Shown: piece by piece, positions 45,252-53,983 of the stretch
Position numbering within the stretch: the stretch's first letter is position 1
How the letters are laid out: each line of letters starts with the position of its first letter
Assembly: GCA_023150275.1 (NCBI GenBank)
Contig: JAKLLG010000005.1
Span: forward strand, 124,001 to 188,000
Direction of reading: 5' to 3'
DNA length: 64,000 nucleotides
Source: Rhodocyclaceae bacterium
GTDB lineage: Bacteria > Pseudomonadota > Gammaproteobacteria > Burkholderiales > Rhodocyclaceae
Notes under the pieces: generated by a model
The model's input: the letters and a program-made list of their open reading frames with translations, nothing else
Database searches by the model: none
Told to the model about the DNA's origin: nothing
Translations under genes and position numbers: made by a program

Positions 45252-45715
45252 ATGCGGGGCATCGCGGTTTCACGCTCACAGAGCTGATCGTCACCATCGT
45301 CGTTGCCGGCATCCTTGCGGCCGTTGTGCTGCCGCGTTTCGACGGGCGGCACGGCTTTGAGGAACGGGGTTTCCGCGACGAGACGGTGTCGGCGTTGCGC
45401 TATGCGCAGAAGGCGGCGATCGCACTGCGGCGGCCGGTATGCGCGGCATTTGCCGCCAATCAGATGAGCTTGTCGGTTGGCAATGCCTATGACCCGGCGC
45501 CGCTTGCCTGTGCCGGCAGCACGGCCCTGCGCGGCCCTGACGGCAATGCCTACGTTGTCAGCGCGCCTTCTGGTGCAAGTTTCACGGCATTCCCGGCTGG
45601 CGGGATCGTGTTCAATTCGCTGGGAGGTGTTCCTGCCGCGGCGAGCATCGCGGTCTCCGGCCTGCCGGCGAACCTCGCCATTACCGTCGAACGGGAGACT
45701 GGCTATGTTCACTAG
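45252..45715 (+). CDS. mshC: MSHA minor pilin MshC, leader peptide apparently frameshifted
   Basis: Minor pilin with the body G|FTLTELIVTIVVAGILAAVVLPRFDGRHGFEERGFRDE and a typical pseudopilin C-terminus. No in-frame start lies near the leader. The ATG at 45252 is in another frame; one extra G in the GGGG run at 45256-45259 would give the leader MRGHRG directly before FTLTEL. The only upstream in-frame start, GTG 45152, would require translation through the terminator and a 39-residue leader. This is either a sequencing error or a real frameshift. The 3' end overlaps mshD by 11 bp. Confidence 0.8.
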
Positions 45716-46271
45716 CCGTTCTCAGCACGGGGTCACGCTGGTCGAGTTGATCGTCTTCATCGTTGTCGTCAGCGTCGGTGTCGTCGGTGTGTTGTCGACC
45801 ATTGGCCCGATGGTGCGCGACAGCGCCAATCCAATGATTCGCAAGCAGATGGCGGCAGTCGCGGAATCGCTGCTGCTGGAGATCATCCGCCAGCCGTTTA
45901 CGTACTGCGATCCGGACGATGCCAACGCAACGACCGCGACCCTGTCCGGCACTACGCCGACCTGTGATGTTGCTGCCAATGCGCAGACGCTGGCGGCGTC
46001 GCCTCAGGCCGGCGAGGCACGGCTGGGGCCGGCATTCTTCGACAACGTTGCTGATTATCGGGGCTATGCGCAGACCCCGGTAACGGATTCCGCCGGTGCC
46101 GGCGCCCTCAACGGCTATTCGGCGGTAGTGGCCATCAGTACTGCCGGTGCGAGTTTCGGCCTGCCGGCCGAAGACGCGCTGGAAATTGCAGTAACGGTGA
46201 GCTTCCCCGCCGGCACCGAGCCGCCGCTCACGTTCAGTGCCTATCGCTTCCGCTATGCGCCGCGCTATTGA
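45705..46271 (+). CDS. mshD: MSHA minor pilin MshD
   Basis: Pilin-like protein of 188 residues. The leader MFTSRSQHG precedes VTLVELIVFIVVVSVGVVGVLSTIGPMVRDSANPMIRKQMAAVAESLLLEI, which is characteristic of MshD. It starts inside the mshC 3' end and overlaps mshO by 17 bp. It is probably part of the pilus tip complex. Confidence 0.92.
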   Translation: MFTSRSQHGVTLVELIVFIVVVSVGVVGVLSTIGPMVRDSANPMIRKQMAAVAESLLLEIIRQPFTYCDPDDANATTATLSGTTPTCDVAANAQTLAASPQAGEARLGPAFFDNVADYRGYAQTPVTDSAGAGALNGYSAVVAISTAGASFGLPAEDALEIAVTVSFPAGTEPPLTFSAYRFRYAPRY

Positions 46272-47070
46272 TTCCCACTCGACGAACGAGGCCGGCGTAA
46301 CGCTGGTCGAGATGATCGTGGCGATCGTCGTCACCGGCATTCTCGTGTCGCTGGCCAGCATGTTCGGGCGCTGGCAAATCCAGGCTTATTTCGATGTCAC
46401 CAACCGGGCAGCGCTCGCTGATGCAGCGGATACGGCGCTGCGTCGTATTGCCCGCGATCTGCAGGCAGCCTTGCCGAACAGCGTGCGCGTGACTGGCAAC
46501 TATCTCGAATTCGTACCGGTCCTCGACGCCGGCCGCTATCGGGCTGCCCAGACGCCGGCTGCAGTTGGCGACATTCTCGATTTCTCGGCTGCCGGCGACA
46601 ACAGCTTCGATGTGCTCGGCCCCACCGTCGCGGTCGCCAACGGCGATCAACTGGTCGTCTTCAATCTCGGCATCACGGGGGCCGATGTCTATGCCGGGGA
46701 TGTGCGGCGCGCCATTCCGGCGGGGGGCGTTGGTGCCGCGCGCAGCAATGTCGTGTTTACGCCAGCGGCAGTGCCGCTGCCGCTGGCGTCGCCAATGAAT
46801 CGCTTTCACATCGTCGGGTCTCCCGTGACTTACGAGTGTGCCGGTGGTGTTTTGCGCCGTTACTGGGGATACCCCTTCGCCTCGGGACAACCGGCGCCAC
46901 CGGTGGGCGGCAACAGCGCCATTCTTGTGAACGGCGTCAGCGCCTGCGCCTTCACCTATGCGCCCGGCGTGCAGCAGCGCAACGGCATTGTTTCGATCCG
47001 GCTGACGATCTCGGGCAACGACGAGAGCGTGACCCTGCTGCAACAGGTCGATGTACTGAATTCGCCATGA
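46255..47070 (+). CDS. mshO: MSHA biogenesis protein MshO
   Basis: Minor pilin of 271 residues. The leader MRRAIDSHSTNEAG precedes VTLVEMIVAIVVTGILVSLASMFGRWQIQAYFDVTNRAALADAADTALRRIARDLQAALPNSVR, the MshO/PulJ pattern. Two cysteines (in TYECAGG and SACAFTY) could form a disulfide. The stop overlaps mshP by ATGA. Confidence 0.92.
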   Translation: MRRAIDSHSTNEAGVTLVEMIVAIVVTGILVSLASMFGRWQIQAYFDVTNRAALADAADTALRRIARDLQAALPNSVRVTGNYLEFVPVLDAGRYRAAQTPAAVGDILDFSAAGDNSFDVLGPTVAVANGDQLVVFNLGITGADVYAGDVRRAIPAGGVGAARSNVVFTPAAVPLPLASPMNRFHIVGSPVTYECAGGVLRRYWGYPFASGQPAPPVGGNSAILVNGVSACAFTYAPGVQQRNGIVSIRLTISGNDESVTLLQQVDVLNSP

Positions 47071-47582
47071 ACGCCTTTCGCCATATCCCCGCAGAACGAT
47101 ATTGCCAACAAGGGGTTTCGATCCTCGCGGCGATCTTCCTGCTGTTGCTCTTCGCTGCATTGGCCGCGCTGATCGCGAATTTCCGCAGCACCTCGGAGCT
47201 GAGTTCCGCGGAAGACATTCTGGGCCTGCGTGCGCATTTCGCCGCCCGGGCCGGCATCGAACGCGTGCTGCACGCGGTGATGGACCCGAACACGGTTCCC
47301 GTCGCGGCGACCGATCCGCTCCCTGACTGCCCAGCGTCGCCGCTCGTACTGCCGGCCTTGCCCCAGTTTCCCGGAGTTGCGGTCAGCGTTACCTGCGTGC
47401 AATCGCCGGCGGCGCTCGCAGTGCCGAATTACCTTGAAGAAGGCAGCCGTCGGCTTCGAATCTACCGCATCGTCGCCACGGCGACCGTCACCGGGCCGGC
47501 CGGGGTCGTCGAGCGTCAGATGGAGGCAACTGTTGAAAAGTGTCGCGATACGGCGAGTGTGACGTCGCCGTTCGAGTGTTGA
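47067..47582 (+). CDS. mshP: MSHA biogenesis protein MshP
   Basis: Protein of 171 residues related to PilX/GspK. The leader MNAFRHIPAERYCQQG precedes VSILAAIFLLLLFAALAALIANFRSTSELSSAEDILGLRAHFAARAGIE. The position 5 residue is not the usual Glu (GVSIL), as in PilX-type minor pilins. The periplasmic part has several cysteines. It follows mshO with a four-base overlap. Confidence 0.9.
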   Translation: MNAFRHIPAERYCQQGVSILAAIFLLLLFAALAALIANFRSTSELSSAEDILGLRAHFAARAGIERVLHAVMDPNTVPVAATDPLPDCPASPLVLPALPQFPGVAVSVTCVQSPAALAVPNYLEEGSRRLRIYRIVATATVTGPAGVVERQMEATVEKCRDTASVTSPFEC

Positions 47583-47599
47583 GGACAAGGGGGCGAATC

Positions 47600-50500
47600 A
47601 TGCGAAACCTAGCGTGCGAGTGGATCATGCGAAAGTTGCCACGTCTCGCCGGCGCCGTTGGTGCGTGCTGCCTGTTGCTGCTCGCCGGCCTCGCCGAGGC
47701 GCAAACCTACGCTTACCGCACCGACACCTTCAGTTGGGTCGCGCCCTCCGGTGCGGCAACCACGGTCACCTGGAACAACACCTGCACCAGCTATCCGAAC
47801 GGCGACGATGTACGCGCCGATGTTAACTTTCCCGGCGGCTTCACATTCACCTTCGCCGGAACCGCCTATTCGCAGGTGCGCGTTCTCTCGAACGGGATGA
47901 TCCAGTTCGGCGCCGACGCCGGCTTCCATCGTGACTACACCTCGCAGAACCTGCCGATCACGGCAGCAGCAGGGGGCGGTGGTGGCGGGTGCCCGAACAC
48001 CGTGCCGCAGAACCTGCTGCTCGTCTATTGGCTGGATATCAACACCGCCCCGAACATTGCCGGCGCGCTGGTGCAGTACGAGATGCTGGGATCGGCGCCG
48101 AACCGGCGCTTCGTGATCACCTGGAACAACGTCGCCCTGTATGGCAACCCGGCGACACGCTACTCGTTCCAGGTCATCCTCAACGAAAACGGCACCTTCA
48201 AATACCAATACACCACCGGCTCGTCGACCGGAACCGGCGCCACCGTCGGTGTGCAGGTGAGCACCACCGACTATTCGCTTTACTCGTACAACCAGGCCTT
48301 CATCGATACGACCAACGGCACCGCCATCCTCTGGTACCGCGCCGATCAGGCGCAGCCGAAGTATGCGGAGTACTTTTTCAACGAAGCGACGTGGACGCCA
48401 TCGCCGGCGACCGATGTCAAGGATTCGTCCGGAAATGGGCGCGATGGCGCGCGTATCGGCGGTGCGCAGTCGTCGAACGTGCAGTTCCAGGCCTGCCGCT
48501 CGGCACTCATTCCCAGCAATACGACGGACACCGCACAGGATGCCGTCTCACTGCCATGGACGCCGGGCCCGGTGGGATCGGTGAGCTTCTGGTATCGACC
48601 TTCGTCGAACAATGACGGGATGTTGTTCGATGCCAGCACTGCGGCTAACCGGCCATTTTTCCTGATGAAGGCCGGGCAGCGCTTGCGCCTGGTCGTGACC
48701 GATACGGCCGGCAATACGGTGACCGCGGATACGACGACGAACAACATCCCCCAGAACAACTGGCGGCATATCGCCGTTAGCTGGTACATGCAGTCGGGAA
48801 CGAATCAGACCGTGCTGCGCATCTATGTAAACGGCGTGCTGCAGAACGTCTGGCGTGGCACGACCAATGGCACGCCGGGCAGCGTCACCAACGCCTATCT
48901 CGGCGACAATCGTACCTCCGGCGTCACCCCCGCCAACGGCACCGCCCGTTCCGCCAACGGCTACATCGACAACCTCAAGATCTACACCTACGACATGAGC
49001 AACGTGCAGGCGGTTGCCGACATGGTCGTCGTTCCGGGATGTGCTGCCTTGGATCACTTCGATGTCACGGTGTCGCCTGCCGCGGCGCTCACCTGCGAGT
49101 GGGTGGATGTGACGGTCACCGCGCGCGATAACCTCGGCGGTGCCGTGCAGACGAGCGTCACGACGGCGCTCGGCAGTTCGACGGCCCATGGCGACTGGCG
49201 CGTCGGCAGTGCGAGTGGCCTGTTCACGCCGGGGGCGGCCGGCGGTGGCACGGCTAGCTATACATTCAACAACGAAAGCAGCGCCACTTTCCAGTTCAAC
49301 ACCCGCTGGGAAGAGAACGTCAGCCTGACGGCGACGGCTGCCAGCGTTCTCGGTGCGTCGACGCCGGTGCCCTTTACGCACGCCGGCTTCAAGTTCGTGA
49401 CTGCCAGCATGAGCGAGGCAACGATCTCGAAGAAAGTGGCCTGTCTGGCCTCGAATGTTTCCGCCGCCGGATCGCCGGGGCAGGCCGCGCAGACGCTCTA
49501 CCTGCAGGCGTGGAAAACCGATCAGTCAAACTTCACCTGCAACGCGGCCAATCAGGATTTCCGCAATGGCCAGACTGCAAACATCGGGTTCTCGCTGCAA
49601 TGTTCCAACCCGGCCAGTTGCGTTTCCGGCCAGACGGCAACGGTGAACGGTACGTCGATCGGGCTGGCGCCGGCGGCGCCTGCAACACCGGGAACCGCAG
49701 CCTATACCAATGTTGCACTGACCTTCGATGCGCAGGCGAAGGCGCCGGTCGTCTTCAGCTACAGCGATGCGGGCAGGGTTCAGTTGTGGGCAAGCTACAA
49801 CCCGCCAGGTGCAGGTGCTGCAACGCCCAATCACATGAATGGCGTGACCAATCTGTTTACGGTTGCGCCGGCGAGTTTCCGGATCGACTCGGTGATCAGC
49901 TCCGGCGGCACGGCGAATCCGATCGGCTGGCCCAGCGCCGCAACCCCGTCGCTGGCAACGGCCAAGTTCACGCACGCCGGCGATACCCTCTCGGTCGCGA
50001 TGTCCGCCCTCAATGCCTGCAGCACACCGGCGGTGACCCCCAACTTCGGCAACGAGGCGACGGCACCGACCAATACCCGCCACGGCGGTGGCGCCTTCGA
50101 CTTTTCGATTGACGCCGGCAATGCCGTTCCGACGATCAATGTTCCGGCGCCGCAAACGACCACGGCGCCGGTATTCACCAATGGTGTGACATCCACGCCA
50201 GCGGTGATCCGGTGGGATGAGGTGGGCGCGTTCCGCGCGACCGTCTCGCTCTCCGATTACTTCGGTGCCGGGACGGTGCGCGGAACGAGCGACTGGATTG
50301 GCCGCTTCTATCCGCATCATTTTGACACGGTGCTGACACCGCTCGCCGGGTGCCCCGGCTTCGCCTATTCCGCCCAACCCTTCCAGGTCGAGGTGACGGC
50401 GAAGAACGGCGTCACACCGCTTGCCGGTACGACACAGAACTACCACTACGACAGTGCCGTCGCCGCGAATACCTTCTCGCGTCCGGTCGATCTCAGCGAG

Positions 50501-51181
50501 GAATCGGCTCCGGTCGTGGCGGGCAGTATTTATGTCGGTGCCGTCGCCGGCGGCAGCGGTGCGGTGCCGGATACCGTCTTCGTTTCCGGAGTGGGATCCG
50601 TACCCGCCACGGCAACCAGCAATCCGTCGCCGATCTCCTTCCGCTATACGGCGACGCCGAGTGAACCGCGAACCATCAACCTGCATGCCGAAGACAGCGA
50701 TACGCTGCCGACCAAGGCAACGCACGGCGGCGCCAATGGCTCCCTACTCATCTATAGCGGGCGGCTGGCACTCGCCAATGCCTTCGGTTCGGAATTCATG
50801 GCGCTGCCGGTGCCGGTGCGGGTGCAGCGCTGGCAAGGCGGTGCCTGGCAGTTGAACCAGTTCGACAACTGTACGGCGCTGACGGTGCCGACCAGCGGCA
50901 ACGGCGGCCTCGCCTTCTTCCCGCAAACCGGCCGCAACCAGCTTGCTGCGGGTGAAACCACCGCGACCATGCGCGGAACGGCGGTGTCGCCGGTGACCGT
51001 GTTGTCCGGGGATTCGCAGTTGCGACTCAGCGCGCCGGGGAGTGGCAATCAGGGCTTTGCTGATGTTGTCGGTGCCAGCCTTGGCGCGCCCGCCTGGCTG
51101 CCGCCGACGGGCAATGCCCGGGCTTGTTTCGGCATCTGCGGACCACGCTCTCCGGTGATTTACTCCAGAGAGCGGTATTGA
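47600..51181 (+). CDS. mshQ: MshQ-like giant pilus-associated adhesin
   Basis: Exported protein of 1193 residues, with a signal peptide ending at AGLAEAQ. After a beta-rich N-terminal domain (about 30-240), a concanavalin/LamG-type domain (about 290-480) contains GSVSFWYRPSS, NNWRHIAVSWYMQ and GYIDNLKIYTYDMS. The remaining 700 residues are a beta-sandwich DUF6701/MshQ region rich in Ala, Thr, Ser and Gly. The LamG fold suggests carbohydrate or surface binding at the pilus tip; this is inference. The gene closes the first msh block. ATG 47600 follows GGGGG; ATG 47627 is an alternative. Confidence 0.9.
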   Translation: MRNLACEWIMRKLPRLAGAVGACCLLLLAGLAEAQTYAYRTDTFSWVAPSGAATTVTWNNTCTSYPNGDDVRADVNFPGGFTFTFAGTAYSQVRVLSNGMIQFGADAGFHRDYTSQNLPITAAAGGGGGGCPNTVPQNLLLVYWLDINTAPNIAGALVQYEMLGSAPNRRFVITWNNVALYGNPATRYSFQVILNENGTFKYQYTTGSSTGTGATVGVQVSTTDYSLYSYNQAFIDTTNGTAILWYRADQAQPKYAEYFFNEATWTPSPATDVKDSSGNGRDGARIGGAQSSNVQFQACRSALIPSNTTDTAQDAVSLPWTPGPVGSVSFWYRPSSNNDGMLFDASTAANRPFFLMKAGQRLRLVVTDTAGNTVTADTTTNNIPQNNWRHIAVSWYMQSGTNQTVLRIYVNGVLQNVWRGTTNGTPGSVTNAYLGDNRTSGVTPANGTARSANGYIDNLKIYTYDMSNVQAVADMVVVPGCAALDHFDVTVSPAAALTCEWVDVTVTARDNLGGAVQTSVTTALGSSTAHGDWRVGSASGLFTPGAAGGGTASYTFNNESSATFQFNTRWEENVSLTATAASVLGASTPVPFTHAGFKFVTASMSEATISKKVACLASNVSAAGSPGQAAQTLYLQAWKTDQSNFTCNAANQDFRNGQTANIGFSLQCSNPASCVSGQTATVNGTSIGLAPAAPATPGTAAYTNVALTFDAQAKAPVVFSYSDAGRVQLWASYNPPGAGAATPNHMNGVTNLFTVAPASFRIDSVISSGGTANPIGWPSAATPSLATAKFTHAGDTLSVAMSALNACSTPAVTPNFGNEATAPTNTRHGGGAFDFSIDAGNAVPTINVPAPQTTTAPVFTNGVTSTPAVIRWDEVGAFRATVSLSDYFGAGTVRGTSDWIGRFYPHHFDTVLTPLAGCPGFAYSAQPFQVEVTAKNGVTPLAGTTQNYHYDSAVAANTFSRPVDLSEESAPVVAGSIYVGAVAGGSGAVPDTVFVSGVGSVPATATSNPSPISFRYTATPSEPRTINLHAEDSDTLPTKATHGGANGSLLIYSGRLALANAFGSEFMALPVPVRVQRWQGGAWQLNQFDNCTALTVPTSGNGGLAFFPQTGRNQLAAGETTATMRGTAVSPVTVLSGDSQLRLSAPGSGNQGFADVVGASLGAPAWLPPTGNARACFGICGPRSPVIYSRERY

Positions 51182-51204
51182 AGCCAATTTTCGGTAAAAA
51201 GTCA

Positions 51205-51241
51205 TTGTTATTTAGTAAGTTAAGCGCTATTCTTCGCTTAA
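51205..51241 (+). promoter_or_regulatory. Promoter of the mshI-mshN block with overlapping inverted repeat
   Basis: TTGTTA (51205-51210) and TATTCT (51228-51233) are spaced by 17 bp. TTAAGCG (51220-51226) and CGCTTAA (51235-51241) form a perfect inverted repeat around the -10, so a bound protein could repress. The leader carries a GGGGAGAGGG ribosome-binding site before ATG 51264. Confidence 0.55.
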
Positions 51242-51263
51242 TACTTTAGTAAAGGGGAGAGGG

Positions 51264-52205
51264 ATGCTGCCGTTCCTTGCGGCGAGGCGCGAACCGGGGT
51301 GGATGGCCGTGCTGCCTGAGGCGGGGCGCATCGATCTCGCGCGGGTCCTGCGCGCAGGCGAGGGGCGGCCCGAGATCGCGATGCTCGACTCCTTCCGCTA
51401 CGACGGCGATCTCGCGGCGGCCTTGGCGCGCCTGCGCGCGAGCCGGAAGCTCGGCACCTTCCACTGCACGACGCTGCTGGCCAACGGTCAGTACCATCTG
51501 GCCCAACTCGAAACACCTGCGGTGCCGCAGGAGGAGCGGAACAGCGCGTTGCGCTGGCGATTCAAGGATCTGGTGGATTTTCCTGTCGATACCGCGAGCG
51601 TCTCGGCCGTCGACATTCCGGTCGAGAATCAGGGCGCCGGGCGTCCGGCGCTGGTCTTTGCGGCTGCGGCCGGTGCTGCAGCGGTGGGCGGCCTCATGCA
51701 AGCCTTTTCCGGGGCAAAACTATCCCTCGATGCGATCGACATTCCGGAAATGGCTCAGCGCAATGTCGCTGCGCTCTTCGAGGAGCCCAATCGCGGGCTT
51801 GCGTTCCTGCATCTTGACGAGAACGGTGGCCTGCTGACGATTTCCTTTCGGCAGGAGCTCTATTCGGTGCGTCGCATCGAGGTTTCGGCCAAGCAATTGA
51901 CGAACGCCGATCCTGAGCGTCGCCAGCAATTGCTTGAACGCGTGATGCTGGAACTGCAGCGGACGCTGGATAACTTCGATCGGCAGTACAGCTTCATTTC
52001 GGTGTCCGGCATGCTGGTTTCAAGCTGCCCGCAGGTTCCCGAATTGCAGCCGTATCTGGCGGAGAACCTGTACACCCCGGTACGGGCCATGGATCTGGCG
52101 ACCGTGTGCGACTTTCCGCGCGTTCCCGAACTCAGCAACACCGAGCGGCAGAGCCAATGTCTGGCAGCAATCGGTGCCGCCCTGCGTTCGGAGATGCCCA
52201 CATGA
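51264..52205 (+). CDS. mshI: MSHA biogenesis protein MshI (PilM-like)
   Basis: Actin-fold PilM-like protein of 313 residues. LRWRFKDLVDFPVDTASVSAVDIP and LAFLHLDENGGLLTISFRQELYSVRRIEV are typical of MshI. It should bind the cytoplasmic tail of the following PilN-like protein and link it to the ATPase. It begins the second msh block behind its own promoter. Confidence 0.9.
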   Translation: MLPFLAARREPGWMAVLPEAGRIDLARVLRAGEGRPEIAMLDSFRYDGDLAAALARLRASRKLGTFHCTTLLANGQYHLAQLETPAVPQEERNSALRWRFKDLVDFPVDTASVSAVDIPVENQGAGRPALVFAAAAGAAAVGGLMQAFSGAKLSLDAIDIPEMAQRNVAALFEEPNRGLAFLHLDENGGLLTISFRQELYSVRRIEVSAKQLTNADPERRQQLLERVMLELQRTLDNFDRQYSFISVSGMLVSSCPQVPELQPYLAENLYTPVRAMDLATVCDFPRVPELSNTERQSQCLAAIGAALRSEMPT

Positions 52206-52284
52206 TGGCCTGCCGGCGCGCACTGCGGCGTGAATGCCTGCTGACGCCTGCGGCACTCCTGCGGTGCGGCGGCGAGGGGGGGCG

Positions 52285-52953
52285 ATGAGTCAGGAAATCA
52301 ACCTGCTTGACCCGGCGCTTCGCGTGCGTCGGGATTTTCTTGGTTTTGAGAGCGTGGCCATCGCGACCCTTGCGGCCTTTCTGCTGATCGCTGCATCCTA
52401 TGCCTTTGCAGCGTTGCGCGCCGATGGCGCGAAGCGGGCGAATGAAGCGGTGACTGCCCAGTTGCGGGCGGCACAGCAGTCATTGACCACTGCGCAGGCG
52501 GCATTGGCGGCAAAGAAGAGCGATCCGGCATTGGAGCAGGAGGCGCTCCGGCTCGGCGAGGCGGTCAAGCACAGCCGGGAGACGCTGCGGCGGGTGACCG
52601 AATCCGCCAGTAACGCCGATCCCGTTTCGGAAGTGATGCGCGGTTTTTCGCGCCAGATTGTCGAGGGTGTGTGGCTGACCGGGTTCACACTTGGGCCTGC
52701 CGGGATGGAGATTCGCGGGCGGCTGCTCGATCCCGGGCTGCTGCCGGGGTACATCAAGCGACTCAATAGTGAACCTGCGTTCCGCGGGCGTCGCTTTGCC
52801 GCACTGGACATGCGGGCCGGTGTTAGCGAGTCGCCTGCTGCTGCGTCCGCGGCAGGGGCTGCCCCGGCAACGCCCGCCGTCCCGCCGCGCTACACGGATT
52901 TCGCCCTGCAGGCGTCGCTGCCCCAGGCAAGCAGCAGTGGGGAGCGTCGGTGA
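52285..52953 (+). CDS. PilN-domain protein (MshI2-like)
   Basis: Bitopic membrane protein of 222 residues. The N-terminal MSQEINLLDPALRVRRDF is the PilN signature that docks on PilM/MshI. TM is at about 28-45, a coiled coil at 50-110 and a periplasmic ferredoxin-like domain at about 115-200. A Pro/Ala-rich tail follows. It has a GAGG ribosome-binding site and overlaps the next gene. Confidence 0.88.
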   Translation: MSQEINLLDPALRVRRDFLGFESVAIATLAAFLLIAASYAFAALRADGAKRANEAVTAQLRAAQQSLTTAQAALAAKKSDPALEQEALRLGEAVKHSRETLRRVTESASNADPVSEVMRGFSRQIVEGVWLTGFTLGPAGMEIRGRLLDPGLLPGYIKRLNSEPAFRGRRFAALDMRAGVSESPAAASAAGAAPATPAVPPRYTDFALQASLPQASSSGERR

Positions 52954-53624
52954 TGGACATGAAGCAACTGCTACGCCCGCTGCGCCAACGATTCTCGGCC
53001 TTTTCGCAACGCGAGCGCGGGCTGATCGCGGCGGTCATTGTCGGCGGCACGCTGCTGGTCGGCTACTCCGCCCTGATCGATCCGGCGCTGGCGCGCGCCC
53101 GCATCGCAGAGCGTCAGGCCGCGCAGGCGGGAGATGAACTGACGCAGCTGCGCACTCAGCTGCAGGTGCTGCAGACGCAGATGCAGGTTGATCCGGATGC
53201 GCCGCGTCGGGGCGAGATCGCCGCGTTGCAGAAGGAACTCGCAGAGGCCGACGCCGCGTTGAAGCGCGTGGAAAGCGGCCTGGTTCCGCCGGAGGAAATG
53301 AATGCCCTGCTTGAGCGCCTGCTCGCGCGCAATACAGGCCTGCGCCTGCTCAGCCTCAAGTCGCTGCCGCCGGTGAATCTTGCCGAAGCGGCTGCGGCCG
53401 ATCAGAAGAATGAAAGTGCCGGCCCGCGCCTGTTCCGGCACGGTGTCGAATTGAAGCTTGAAGGCGGGTACGGCGAGTTGCATGCCTGGCTGCGCCAGCT
53501 TGAGGAGGCGCCACAGAAGGTGCTTTGGGGCGACGCGCGCTATGTGGTTGCCGAGTACCCGCGTGCGCAGTTGACGCTGGTCGTTTATACGCTGAGTTCG
53601 GACAAGTCATGGCTGGCCATCTGA
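52953..53624 (+). CDS. mshJ: MSHA biogenesis protein MshJ (PilO-like)
   Basis: Bitopic protein of 223 residues. TM is at about 25-42 (GLIAAVIVGGTLLVGYSALI), followed by a coiled coil rich in Gln and Leu and a C-terminal PilO-like domain (FRHGVELKLEGGYGELHAWLRQLEEAPQKVLWGDARY). It would pair with the PilN-like protein in the inner-membrane alignment complex. ATG 52953 shares one base with the preceding stop; GTG 52950 is an alternative. Confidence 0.88.
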   Translation: MDMKQLLRPLRQRFSAFSQRERGLIAAVIVGGTLLVGYSALIDPALARARIAERQAAQAGDELTQLRTQLQVLQTQMQVDPDAPRRGEIAALQKELAEADAALKRVESGLVPPEEMNALLERLLARNTGLRLLSLKSLPPVNLAEAAAADQKNESAGPRLFRHGVELKLEGGYGELHAWLRQLEEAPQKVLWGDARYVVAEYPRAQLTLVVYTLSSDKSWLAI

Positions 53625-53983
53625 AGCTTTACTGCGGCCTCGCGCTGGCGCTGCTCGCGATGGGCGCAGCAGCTGCTGATCTGCTTGCCGATCCGACCCG
53701 GCCACCTGCGTACATTGCCCAGGACGGAACGGCGGGTGATGTACCCGCCGGCCGGCTGACTTCAGTGATGATGCCGCGCAAGGGAAAGCCGGCAGCCGTG
53801 ATCGATGGTCAGGTGGTGCCGCTGGGTGGCAGCGTCGGCGAGGCACGGTTGTCCCACGTCAGCGAGTCGTCGGTGGTGCTGGAGGGGCCGGACGGCGTCG
53901 AACGGCTGTACCTGACCCCGGATGTGGAGAAACGCGTGCGAGTGATGAAAGGCGCAATGCGCCAGCAAAAGGACAAACCATGA
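53609..53983 (+). CDS. mshK: MSHA biogenesis protein MshK (PilP-like)
   Basis: Periplasmic protein of 124 residues. A signal peptide (LYCGLALALLAMGAAAA) is followed by DLLADPTRPP, the conserved start of MshK/PilP-type proteins, and a small beta domain. It links the alignment complex to the secretin MshL. It overlaps mshJ by 16 bp and mshL by ATGA. Confidence 0.86.
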   Translation: MAGHLKLYCGLALALLAMGAAAADLLADPTRPPAYIAQDGTAGDVPAGRLTSVMMPRKGKPAAVIDGQVVPLGGSVGEARLSHVSESSVVLEGPDGVERLYLTPDVEKRVRVMKGAMRQQKDKP

